This document shows positions 34,946 through 43,857 of a stretch of DNA of 64,000 nt, piece after piece. Position 1 is the stretch's first letter, and each line of letters opens with the position of its first letter. Under the pieces are notes generated by a model. That model worked only from the letters and a program-made list of their open reading frames with translations, was not told the origin of the DNA and did no database searches. The position numbers were made by a program, and so were the translations under genes. This DNA comes from SHZL01 sp963708905 (GTDB lineage Bacteria; Pseudomonadota; Gammaproteobacteria; Xanthomonadales; SZUA-36): contig CAVPUV010000052.1 of assembly GCA_963708905.1 (NCBI GenBank), positions 62,001-126,000 of the forward strand, in the 5' to 3' direction.

Positions 34946-36400
34946 ATGGATAAACCAACGAGTCATCTTGCGCGTGCACTCAAGGAGTTGAATGAACTCC
35001 TTGGCGACAGGCTGAGTGCGGGCCAAGCCGTCCGCGATCATCACTCGGGAGATGAATCATGGCACGAAAAGCGGCCTCCCGACGCGGTTTGTTTTGTCAA
35101 CAGTGCGGATGAAGTGTCCGGGGTAGTAAAAATATGCAACCGGTACAGAATTCCGCTCATCCCTTTTGGTACGGGTACCGGCCTGGAGGGCGGCACCGTG
35201 GCCCATCAGGGCGGCGTTTGTGTCGATCTTTCGTACATGAATTCCATTATCAAAGTGAACGCGGAGGATTTGGATTGCGTGGTGCAGCCTGGGGTCACGC
35301 GCAAGCAACTGGACCGTTACCTGCACGATAGCGGCCTGTTTTTCCCGATCGATCCGGGTGCGGACGCCTCACTGGGCGGCATGGCGGCCACCCGTGCATC
35401 CGGCACCAATGCCGTGCGTTACGGCACCATGCGGGAAAATGTATTATCCCTCAAAGTGGTCATGGCGGACGGCAGCATGGTCACCACCGGCCAGCGCGCG
35501 CGCAAGTCCGCGGCGGGATATGACCTGACGCATCTATTCGTCGGTTCCGAAGGGACATTGGGCATCATTGTCGAACTGACCTTGCGCCTGCACGGCCGGC
35601 CGGAAGCCGTATCGTCCGCGAGGGTTTGCTTCGATGAAATCGACGGCGCCGTCAAAACCGCGATCCAGACCATACAGTGTGGCATTCCCATCGCCCGCGT
35701 GGAGCTGCTCGATGCGGCGCAAATGCAGGCCATCAACCGCTATTCCCGCACCAGCTACGCGGAAAAGGCGACACTGTTTCTCGAGTTTCACGGCAGTACC
35801 GCAGCGGTAAAAGAGCAGGCGCAAGCTGTGGGTGAAATTTGCGCGGACCTGGGCGGGTCCGGCTTCGAGTGGACCGCCTATGAAGAGCAACGCCGGGAAA
35901 TGTGGGATGCGCGTCACTCGGCTGCTTATGCCGCCATGGCGGTCAAACCGGCGGCGAAAGCCTATGCCAGCGATGTATGCGTGCCGATATCGAGACTGGC
36001 CGACTGCATCCGCGAAACGCGTGAAGATGTTCAGGCCAGTACGCGGATACCGACTTTTCTGCTGGGACATATCGGTGATGGAAACTTTCACTATGTCTTT
36101 CTCGTCGACCCCGAAGTTCCGTCGGAACTCGAGGGGGTGCTGCAATTGAGCGAGCGCATGGTGCAACGGGCCATCCGCATGGGCGGCACCTGCACCGGCG
36201 AACACGGTATCGGCCTGGGCAAACAGAAATATTTGCGGCTGGAATTTGGCGAAACAGGGCTCGAATTGATGCGGACATTGAAGGCCGCCCTGGATCCGCA
36301 CAATCTGATGAATCCGGGCAAGCTGCTGCCGGCTGGCGCAAGGCCTGATGACGAGAACTCGTCTGCGCTCAGAGTTGCTGCTGAAGAATTTTTGCCATGA
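34946..36400 (+). CDS. FAD-linked oxidase, D-lactate dehydrogenase/GlcD type
   Basis: The 484-residue protein has the PCMH-type FAD domain (PFGTGTGLEGGTVAHQG near residue 72) and a C-terminal oxidase domain with GHIGDGNFHYVF, CTGEHGIGLGKQKYL and NLMNPGKLLP. The family oxidises D-2-hydroxyacids such as D-lactate or glycolate and passes electrons to quinone or cytochrome. Its 3' end overlaps the convergent dehydratase gene by 32 bp. No GlcE/GlcF partners are present, which favours a stand-alone D-lactate dehydrogenase. Confidence 0.9.
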   Translation: MDKPTSHLARALKELNELLGDRLSAGQAVRDHHSGDESWHEKRPPDAVCFVNSADEVSGVVKICNRYRIPLIPFGTGTGLEGGTVAHQGGVCVDLSYMNSIIKVNAEDLDCVVQPGVTRKQLDRYLHDSGLFFPIDPGADASLGGMAATRASGTNAVRYGTMRENVLSLKVVMADGSMVTTGQRARKSAAGYDLTHLFVGSEGTLGIIVELTLRLHGRPEAVSSARVCFDEIDGAVKTAIQTIQCGIPIARVELLDAAQMQAINRYSRTSYAEKATLFLEFHGSTAAVKEQAQAVGEICADLGGSGFEWTAYEEQRREMWDARHSAAYAAMAVKPAAKAYASDVCVPISRLADCIRETREDVQASTRIPTFLLGHIGDGNFHYVFLVDPEVPSELEGVLQLSERMVQRAIRMGGTCTGEHGIGLGKQKYLRLEFGETGLELMRTLKAALDPHNLMNPGKLLPAGARPDDENSSALRVAAEEFLP

Positions 36401-37334
36401 CTTCCAGGTCGATATTGCCGCCGCTTACAACGCAAACGGTTTTGCCTGGCGGGGCCTTTCCGGCCAGCGCGGCGGCAACGGCGATGGCCCCGGCGCCTTC
36501 TGCCACAACATGGTTATGGCCGCACAGAAAGCGTATGGCAGCAGCAACCCCGGATACCGGTACGACCACGGTTGCGTCAACGAGCGCGTTGATAAGAGGC
36601 CACATTTCCTTCAACACAGTGGGAGCGCCAGCACCGGAAATGAAGGACGGATGCACCGCAACAGGCACTGGTTGGCCGGCCTTGAATGCCGCAGTGGCGG
36701 GCGTCGCGGCATCGCTTTCGGCAACGATGATGCGCGTGTCCGGTTTCAATGCGCGGATTGCGGCGGCAATGCCGCAGGCAATACCACCGCCGCCGAAGGG
36801 CACAATAACGCTGGCAACGTCAGGCAGCTGCTCAATGATTTCAAGACCAATCGTTCCATTTCCTGCCAATGCAGCGGGGTCCCGGACCGCATCGGCGTAC
36901 AAGCCTGGATCGGTGGCATGGCCGCGGTTCTCGATAATCTGCCACCATGCATCGTGGCTCAACAGATGAACGACAGCACCGAACTTTCTGATGGCGCCGA
37001 GCTTTGCCTCCGGACTGCTTTCCGGGGCGTATACCCTGGCGCTGATGCCGAGTTGCTGCGCCATCCATGCCAGGCCGAGACCGGCATTGCCGGAACTGGC
37101 GGTATAGGCGCCGTGGCGCAACGCGTCCTGGTCCGCGGTCAGCAGGATATTGCCCATGGAGCGAACCTTGTAGGCTCCTATGGGCTGCAGGTTTTCCAGT
37201 TTGAGATAAATTTCGCTTTTGCCGTCGGGCGTATTGAGACGCAACAAAGGCGTTCGAATGATGTAGGGTGCGAGCACTCTTGCGGCGGCGCGAATTTCAT
37301 CCAGTGTCGGGGTGGTGGGCGTGGCGTCAGTCAT
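36369..37334 (-). CDS. Threonine/serine dehydratase-like PLP enzyme
   Basis: The 321-residue fold-type II enzyme has Schiff-base Lys56 in QPIGAYKVRSMGN, a variant of the usual GSFKxRGA, and the phosphate-binding loop as PFGGGGIACGIA. It lacks the ACT regulatory domain of biosynthetic IlvA. Catabolic relatives deaminate Thr, Ser or 3-hydroxyaspartate, or act in hydroxyectoine breakdown. It is divergent from the aminotransferase at 37406 and convergent with the FAD oxidase, so it lies inside the amino acid catabolic block. Confidence 0.87.
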   Translation of the reverse strand: MTDATPTTPTLDEIRAAARVLAPYIIRTPLLRLNTPDGKSEIYLKLENLQPIGAYKVRSMGNILLTADQDALRHGAYTASSGNAGLGLAWMAQQLGISARVYAPESSPEAKLGAIRKFGAVVHLLSHDAWWQIIENRGHATDPGLYADAVRDPAALAGNGTIGLEIIEQLPDVASVIVPFGGGGIACGIAAAIRALKPDTRIIVAESDAATPATAAFKAGQPVPVAVHPSFISGAGAPTVLKEMWPLINALVDATVVVPVSGVAAAIRFLCGHNHVVAEGAGAIAVAAALAGKAPPGKTVCVVSGGNIDLEVMAKILQQQL

Positions 37335-37405
37335 GATCGGATCCGGATAATACGTGGCGGAACACTAGACCTTTTTCAATTGCAGATCAATACTAAGGAG
37401 TTTTT

Positions 37406-38572
37406 ATGAAATGGCCGGCGAATAGAATCACACAGAGTTCACCCAAGAGCTTCGGTATGTACGAAAAAGCCATGAAGCTGATGGAGCAGAACAAGGATGT
37501 CATCCACCTCGAAGTAGGCCGGCCGGATTTCGATACTCCATTGCACATCAAGGAGGCGGCCAAGAAGGCGCTCGATGATGGCATCGTGCATTACGGCGAG
37601 TTTGCCGGCGACCACAAGCTCCGCCAGGCGCTGGCAGGCAAACTCAAGACGTTCAACAAGCTGGAGGTTGCGCCCGACGAGATTCTGGTAACCAATGGGC
37701 TCACCCATGCCGCCTACGCCGTATTCATGGCAGCGCTGGACGAGGGCGATGAAGTGATTTTGCTGGAACCCTACTATCCACAGCATATCAACAAGATCGA
37801 ACTGGCCGGCGGCAAGGTTGTGACCGCGCCGCTGGACCGCAACAACGGCTTTCAGATAGATCGGGCCGCGATCGAGTCGCGGATTACACAGAAGACAAAA
37901 ATGATCTGCATCGTCAATCCGGCCAATCCGACCGGTCGGGTCTACCGCCGTGACGAACTCCAGATCATTGCCGATCTGGCCACAAAGCACGATCTGCTGG
38001 TGATCAGCGATGAGGTCTATGAACAGATTACCTACGACGGCCATCAGCACATCAGTATCGCCACACTGCCCGGAATGTGGCAGCGCACCTTCAGCGCCTT
38101 TGCGTTCACCAAGGCATTCGCCATGGACGGATGGCGGCTGGGTTACGTAGCCTGCAGGAAAGAATTCATGCCGGCATTGCTGAAGATAACGGTCAATGAT
38201 GTCGCCCATGTCAACGTGTTTATTCAGCACGGCGCCTATGCGGCAATCACCGGACCTCAGGACTGTCTCGCGGAAATGCTGCGGGAAGATGACCGGCGCA
38301 GGAAACTGGTATGCCAGCGCCTGAATGCCATGGACGGGATCGTCTGCCCGTCACCCGAGGGCACCATCTACGCTTTTCCCGATGTCAGCTCATTCGGCAA
38401 ACCGTCGAAGCAGATCGCCGAGGAGATATTGGCGGAGACTTTTGTGGTAACAGAGGAGGGTTCTTTTTACGGACCCGCCGGCGAGGGGCATCTGCGAATC
38501 TGTTTTGGCGCCGAGCCTTATGCAGTGATTGAACAAGCCATGGACCGCTTGCAGGCATATTTCGAAAAATGA
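37406..38572 (+). CDS. Class I/II PLP-dependent aminotransferase
   Basis: The 388-residue protein is an aspartate aminotransferase-fold enzyme. It has NPANPTGRVY, the PLP aspartate in LVISDEVYEQITYDGH, and Schiff-base Lys in FAFTKAFAMDGWRLGY, then the C-terminal arginine in GHLRICFG. AAGGAG lies 8 bp before the ATG. Group Ib members include aromatic and kynurenine aminotransferases as well as aspartate and alanine enzymes. The substrate is not assigned. Confidence 0.9.
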   Translation: MKWPANRITQSSPKSFGMYEKAMKLMEQNKDVIHLEVGRPDFDTPLHIKEAAKKALDDGIVHYGEFAGDHKLRQALAGKLKTFNKLEVAPDEILVTNGLTHAAYAVFMAALDEGDEVILLEPYYPQHINKIELAGGKVVTAPLDRNNGFQIDRAAIESRITQKTKMICIVNPANPTGRVYRRDELQIIADLATKHDLLVISDEVYEQITYDGHQHISIATLPGMWQRTFSAFAFTKAFAMDGWRLGYVACRKEFMPALLKITVNDVAHVNVFIQHGAYAAITGPQDCLAEMLREDDRRRKLVCQRLNAMDGIVCPSPEGTIYAFPDVSSFGKPSKQIAEEILAETFVVTEEGSFYGPAGEGHLRICFGAEPYAVIEQAMDRLQAYFEK

Positions 38573-38615
38573 GCTCCATGGCCAGCCCGCAACGCACTGA
38601 TATGAGGTAGTCATA

Positions 38616-41600
38616 ATGAAAACATTTCCATGGGCCGATTGGGCAGTCTTCAGACTGTTCAACCTGGTGATCGTGGTGCTGATGAGTTTGCCAGGGCAGG
38701 TGGCCGCTGCAGAACCTGTTTACCAGCCACAACTTTATCAGGCTCTGGAATGGCGCAATATCGGCCCTTATCGGGGCGGCCGGGTAACGGCAGTGGCGGG
38801 TCATGCCGCCGAACCCTTCACTTTTTACATGGGCGCCACGGGCGGCGGCGTGTGGAAGACAAAAAATGGCGGGGTTACCTGGGAAAACGTATCGGACGGG
38901 TATTTCCATACCGGCACCATCGGCGGTATTGCGGTGGCGCCGTCGGACGCAAATGTGGTCTATGCGGGCACCGGCGAATCACCCGTTCGCGGAGTCTCGA
39001 CTTCGCATGGCGACGGCGTTTATAAATCAAGCGATGCGGGCAAGACGTGGCAGCACATCGGTCTTGAACTGACCCGCCAGATTGCCAAGGTCGTGGTCCA
39101 TCCCGCCAATGCAAATATCGTGTACGTGGCCGCTCAGGGCAGCCCCTGGGCTGCGACCAAAGAACGTGGCATCTACCGCAGTACCGACGGCGGTATCCAT
39201 TGGAAAAAAGTGCTGTACGTGGATGAGAATACCGGCGCGAGTTTTCTGACCATTGATCCACACAATCCACAGGTGCTTTACGCCTCCATGTGGGATCATC
39301 GGCGCAAGCCCTGGACCGTCATCAGCGGTGGCCCGGGCAGCGGTCTTTATAAGACCACCGACGGTGGTGACAACTGGGTCGAACTGACCGCGGGCTTGCC
39401 TGCCCTTATGGGTAATACCGCTGCTGCCGTGTCGCCGGCAAACTCCGATCGCGTTTATGCCATGATCGAGGCGGAAGAGGGTGGTGTGTTCCGTTCCGAC
39501 GATGCGGGGGCGACCTGGAAACGGGTCAATGGCGACAACGGCATCCGCGACCGAGGCTGGTACTACACCCATATCTTCGCGGACCCGCAGGATGAAAACA
39601 CGGTCTACGTGTTGGCCAACGCCACGGTGAAGTCGACCGATGGCGGCGTTACTTTCACGGAAATCAAGGTCCCGCATGGAGACACCCATGACCTGTGGAT
39701 CAATCCCGAGCACAGCAATTGGATGGTGCACGGTAATGACGGTGGCGCGAATGTTTCCTATGACGGTGGTGAGAACTGGTCCAGCAGCATGAATCAACCC
39801 ACTGCCCAACTCTACCGGGTGGCTGTGGATAATCGGTTTCCTTACAATCTGTATGCAGGTCAGCAGGATAATTCCACCGTGCGCATTCCCTCGCGCACGA
39901 TGGACAATGGCATCGGACAGGAGGACTGGCATGCGGTGGCGGGTGGCGAGAGCGCCCAGATCGCCTTCGACGCGGATAATCCCGAACTGATCTACGGCAC
40001 CGACATACTCGGCACCATCGCCCTGCTCAATGAGAAAACGGGTGAGCTGCGTGATATTGAAGCCTATCCCTATTTTTCCGCTTTCCGGCCCATACGGGAG
40101 TTGCAGCTGCGTTTCAACTGGAATGCCCCGGTGGTTGTTTCCATGCATGATCCCAGCGTTATTTATCACGGCGCCAACAAGATCCTCAAGTCGACAAATC
40201 AAGGCCAGAGCTGGGATGTGATCAGTCCCGACCTGACACGCAACGAGGCGAGCAAACAAGGCACTACCGGCGGCCCGATCAGCATCGAGGGAGCAGGTGG
40301 CGAGCACTACGGAACGCTGCAGTATATTGCCGAATCACCGCATGATGCGTCGACGATCTGGACCGGCTCGGATGATGGCCTGGTGTACCTCACCCGGGAC
40401 GGCGGCGCCAACTGGCAGAACGTGACGCCGCACGGCATGCCGGAAGCACAAATCAATATGGTCGAGATATCGCCGCACGATCCCGCTACCGCATACCTCG
40501 CGGTGACGCGTTACAAGTTCAACGATTTCACGCCGCATATTTACCGGACGGATAATTACGGCAAGAAATGGACGGAAATTGTCAAAGGCATAGATGCGCA
40601 GGCATTCGTCCGCGTCGTGCGCGAAGACCCCCGGCGCCAAGGCCTGTTATATGCCGGTACTGAAGCGGGAATGTACGTATCGTTCAATGAGGGGCGTGCG
40701 TGGCAGTCGCTGCAGCTCAATCTGCCCCAGGTGCCCATTACCGACCTGCGGGTGCATGACGATGACCTGCTGGCATCGACCCAGGGCCGCGCGTTCTGGA
40801 TCCTGGATGACATAACGCCACTGCAACAATTGAATGAGGATAGCGCAGACGCGGATCTCCACATATTCAAACCCAAGCCCAGCTACCACATCTTCGCCTC
40901 GGGCTGGGGCCAGAAACCCGGCAAGAACCCGCCGAACGGAGTGGTGCTCCGCTATCTGCTGGCACCGCCGCCGGCCGCGGACGACTGAGCCGCTGAAGCT
41001 GGAAATTCTCGATACGCAAGGTACGGTTATCCGCACGTTTACCAGTGCTGCGGCAGCAGAAGAGAAAGATGTTCTGGTGAAAGGTGTGCAGGGGGACCGA
41101 CCGCCGCCGCCGCTGCCGGTGAAGCGCGGGATGAACAGCTATGTCTGGGATCTCAAAGTCGAGCGCCTGACCCCGGTGGCCAACGCGATTCGTTATGTCA
41201 GCGCGGAAGCCTATCACGTGGCGCCGGGGTCATACACCGCGCGTCTGAGCCAAAATGGGAAATCGGTCACGCAGACGTTTGCGGTGATACCGGATCCTCG
41301 CCGGGCGCCGGTTGCCGCTGCGGCCTGGGCCCATCAACAAGAGCTGCTGGCCAATATCTGGCGTGATGTCAACGACGTGCACAGGTCTGCCAACCGGAGC
41401 AGATTTTTATCCGCGCAGATCAAGCGGGTGATCGATCAGGCCGGGGATAACCCGAAGGCAAAGGAAATTGCTGAACAGGGGACTGCACTGGTTGCCTTGC
41501 TGGACGCGTGGGAAATTCATGAGCCCCAGGCGGAGTTGCCCGGAGGCGTGCAGGATTTTGTCAGCGTCCCCAACCGGCTGCTGAGCACGCAATATCTTTA

Positions 41601-41775
41601 TTTGAAAAGTGCCATCGACCAGGATCCTCCGGTAACGCAGGGAGCGGAAAAACGTTACGCTGAAATCAGCCAACAGTGGGCGGGTATCAAGGCCGATTTG
41701 CAGCGGATTCTCGATGAAGACCTGGGCGATTTCAACCGGCTGCTGAGCACAGCGGATATTAAGCCGGTCAAATAA
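38616..41775 (+). pseudogene. Exported BNR/sortilin-like repeat protein broken by one frameshift
   Basis: The first frame (38616-40988) encodes a signal peptide and many BNR-type repeats such as VWKTKNGGVTWENVS, VYKSSDAGKTWQHIG and VYLTRDGGANWQNVT, typical of the VPS10/sialidase-like propeller proteins often labelled glycosyl hydrolase. It stops at TGA 40986-40988 right after PPPAADD. From about 40988 the next frame continues the same protein without a start signal (TEPLKLEILDTQGTVIRTF, then LPVKRGMNSYVWDLKVER) to TAA 41773-41775. One extra base near 40980 explains it. Intact length would be about 1052 residues. The gene may be intact in vivo if this is an assembly error. Confidence 0.85.
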
Positions 41776-42803
41776 TGAAATCGAACAGCTGGCAATTTGA
41801 TGCCTATGGGGAGCCAGGCGTAACGCTACAGTGGCGCGAACAGGAACTTGCCGAGCCGGGGCCGGGACAGGCGTGGGTGAAAATCCATGCGATCGGCATG
41901 AACTATTCGGATTGGACCTGTGTGCTGGGCCGGCATTTTCCAAGCGGGAAATTCCCCAGTTGCCTGGGTGGCGAAGCGGTTGGCGAGATCATTGCTCTGG
42001 GCCCGCGGACCAACAGCGGACCCGCGCCGGTAAGCCGGCTGCAACTGGACATTGGAGCGCGGGTGGGGACGCTCTCGGGGCGCGTCAATGGTGCTGCCAT
42101 GGGCGTGTATCGTGACATCGGCTTGTACCATCAAGCCGACCTGGTGCCGGTACCCGCTTCTTACTCCGATGAAGAGGCTGCAGCCTTGTGGACCGCGATG
42201 ATCACGATGGGGGGAGCGATGGAAATGGGCGGCATGACCGCCGCTACGGCTGCCGGCAAGCGGGTGCTGATCACGGCCGGCAGCAGCGGCATGGGTGGAC
42301 TGGCGCTCAAACTTGCCAGCAGTTGGGGCGCCACCACGATTGCCACCACGCGCAAGGCGGATAAAGCGGCAAAGCTGGGCCAGCTGGCTGATCGGGTGAT
42401 CGTGTGTAAAGATAGCGCCGGCCTGGTGGAAGGCGTGCAAAAAGCGACCAATGGACAAGGGGTTGATCTGGTGCTCGATCCGGTGGGCGCAGCCTTCTAT
42501 CCCGGATTTTTGGCAGCGGCCGCGCGTGGCGCAGCCATTGTCAGTTACGAGTGTATCAGCGGCACGCAGGCAAACATCTCCATCATGGATATGATGATGA
42601 AAGACGTGAGCTTCCACGGCTTTACCATTTTTCGCCCGATGAATGATCCGGCGATGCTCAACCGGCTGGTTGATATTGGCCTGGACAACGCGCAAGCACT
42701 GCGTCCCGTGGTTTCCAGAACCTTTGATTTATCTGCGGCGCCGGAAGCGCTGGAGGTATTGGGGCGATCCGAACACCTGGGCAAAATGGTCATCAAGACC
42801 TGA
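41775..42803 (+). CDS. MDR-family zinc-type alcohol dehydrogenase/quinone oxidoreductase
   Basis: The 342-residue medium-chain reductase has a GroES-like N-terminal half (GQAWVKIHAIGMNYSDWTCV) and a nucleotide-binding half with ITAGSSGMGGLALKLASSWG and ATTRKADKAAKL, which favours NADPH. The zinc-ligand pattern of classic alcohol dehydrogenases is absent, so a quinone oxidoreductase or enoyl reductase role is likelier. The ATG overlaps the previous stop (TAATG), which couples it to the BNR-repeat gene. Confidence 0.87.
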   Translation: MKSNSWQFDAYGEPGVTLQWREQELAEPGPGQAWVKIHAIGMNYSDWTCVLGRHFPSGKFPSCLGGEAVGEIIALGPRTNSGPAPVSRLQLDIGARVGTLSGRVNGAAMGVYRDIGLYHQADLVPVPASYSDEEAAALWTAMITMGGAMEMGGMTAATAAGKRVLITAGSSGMGGLALKLASSWGATTIATTRKADKAAKLGQLADRVIVCKDSAGLVEGVQKATNGQGVDLVLDPVGAAFYPGFLAAAARGAAIVSYECISGTQANISIMDMMMKDVSFHGFTIFRPMNDPAMLNRLVDIGLDNAQALRPVVSRTFDLSAAPEALEVLGRSEHLGKMVIKT

Positions 42804-42854
42804 ACATGCTGGTTCAGGTGGCGCGGCCGGGATCACCCGACAGGGTTAATGCCA

Positions 42855-43556
42855 TCAGTCCGCGGACCCGGCAAAAAGCACGCGTCTGTACATCGCGTGG
42901 TGGCTGGTTGCGCCCTCGTGGGGCGGGAAGTGGTGATAATCGGCGCGCAGCTCATGGCGTACCTGCGAAGCCATTGCGGCGTTCAGATCTGCAATACTGT
43001 CGAACACAATTTCATTGCCCAGAAAACTGTCCGTGGACATGAGGCGGTTGGCGTCCCGCCAGTCAACGGGGCTGTAACACAGGATATTTCGAATGCGGGG
43101 AAAATGCGCCATGATCGGCGGATGATGAGCGCAATAGTGATCTCTGAAAGCCTGTGCCTTTTCGACCGGGGAATAGTAGCGCACGACAAAGGAGACCGGC
43201 GCGCGGCGCGGTGGACTGGAGCCGTCAAGCAGCGGAAAGTGCCGGGCACTGAATGCTTCCGTGGTGACCTGGAAATCGCCGTTCCGGGGCATTGCGGCAA
43301 GGGCGTCAGCCACCGCGGCATTTGCCATGGCTTCTTCCAGCCCGGCGCGCGTGGCGAAATCCGCCTGAACCATGAGCAGCTTGCCGGATTCGCAGCCGAG
43401 ATAGGGATCCTCAACGGATTGCGGGGAATATGCTTCGATGCGGACTGCCGGGGCGCTGCGGTGCAGCGCCGGGCCGAAAACGCCATCAGCCCAGGCCTGC
43501 AGTTTTTCCTCTTGTCCTGCCGGCCCGTCAACATGCAAAAAATACGCCAGGGTCAT
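42855..43556 (-). CDS. EthD-like dimeric alpha-beta barrel protein (two domains)
   Basis: I chose ATG 43554-43556, giving 233 residues starting MTLAYFLHVDGPAGQEEKLQ. A longer upstream frame runs through the CDGSH gene and has no similarity. The second half contains VRYYSPVEKAQAFRDHYCAH and HPPIMAHFPRIRNILCYSP, the EthD pattern. The first half looks like a diverged second copy. EthD-like proteins are small companions or ring-modifying enzymes in degradation pathways. The start overlaps the CDGSH stop as ATGA. Confidence 0.75.
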   Translation of the reverse strand: MTLAYFLHVDGPAGQEEKLQAWADGVFGPALHRSAPAVRIEAYSPQSVEDPYLGCESGKLLMVQADFATRAGLEEAMANAAVADALAAMPRNGDFQVTTEAFSARHFPLLDGSSPPRRAPVSFVVRYYSPVEKAQAFRDHYCAHHPPIMAHFPRIRNILCYSPVDWRDANRLMSTDSFLGNEIVFDSIADLNAAMASQVRHELRADYHHFPPHEGATSHHAMYRRVLFAGSAD

Positions 43557-43819
43557 CGTCCGGCTTCCACGGGATTGATGGGGAGGTTTTTGTGCGTGCC
43601 GTCGCAAACGGGTTGGGATCGGGTGTGCTTGCAGGCACAGAAATAAACTTCCCCGTCCACCTGGGCAATATACTCCACGGGAACAAAGCCGGTGTCCTTG
43701 TGCGAGCCGTCGCAAAAGGGTTGATTGGCGGATCGCCCGCAAGCGCACCAGAAATATTTCTTGCCGTTGCGGACGGTTTCCAGGCACGGTTGTCGTTTGG
43801 CAATGACCGCTTCAGACAT
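43553..43819 (-). CDS. CDGSH iron-sulfur domain protein (two domains)
   Basis: The 88-residue protein has two copies of the motif: CACGRSANQPFCDGSH and CACKHTRSQPVCDGTH. Each binds a 2Fe-2S cluster through three Cys and one His. The tandem form is the bacterial mitoNEET/Miner2-like type, proposed to act in redox or cluster transfer. It forms a two-gene operon with the EthD-like gene. Confidence 0.94.
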   Translation of the reverse strand: MSEAVIAKRQPCLETVRNGKKYFWCACGRSANQPFCDGSHKDTGFVPVEYIAQVDGEVYFCACKHTRSQPVCDGTHKNLPINPVEAGR

Positions 43820-43857
43820 CTTCAGTTTCCTTATTCAGTTTCAGTTTGGCAGTGAGT

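Noticed and set aside
40970..41000. Programmed ribosomal frameshifting in the three broken genes
   Set aside because: No slippery heptamer or shared signal was seen at the three breaks, and the needed shifts differ in direction.
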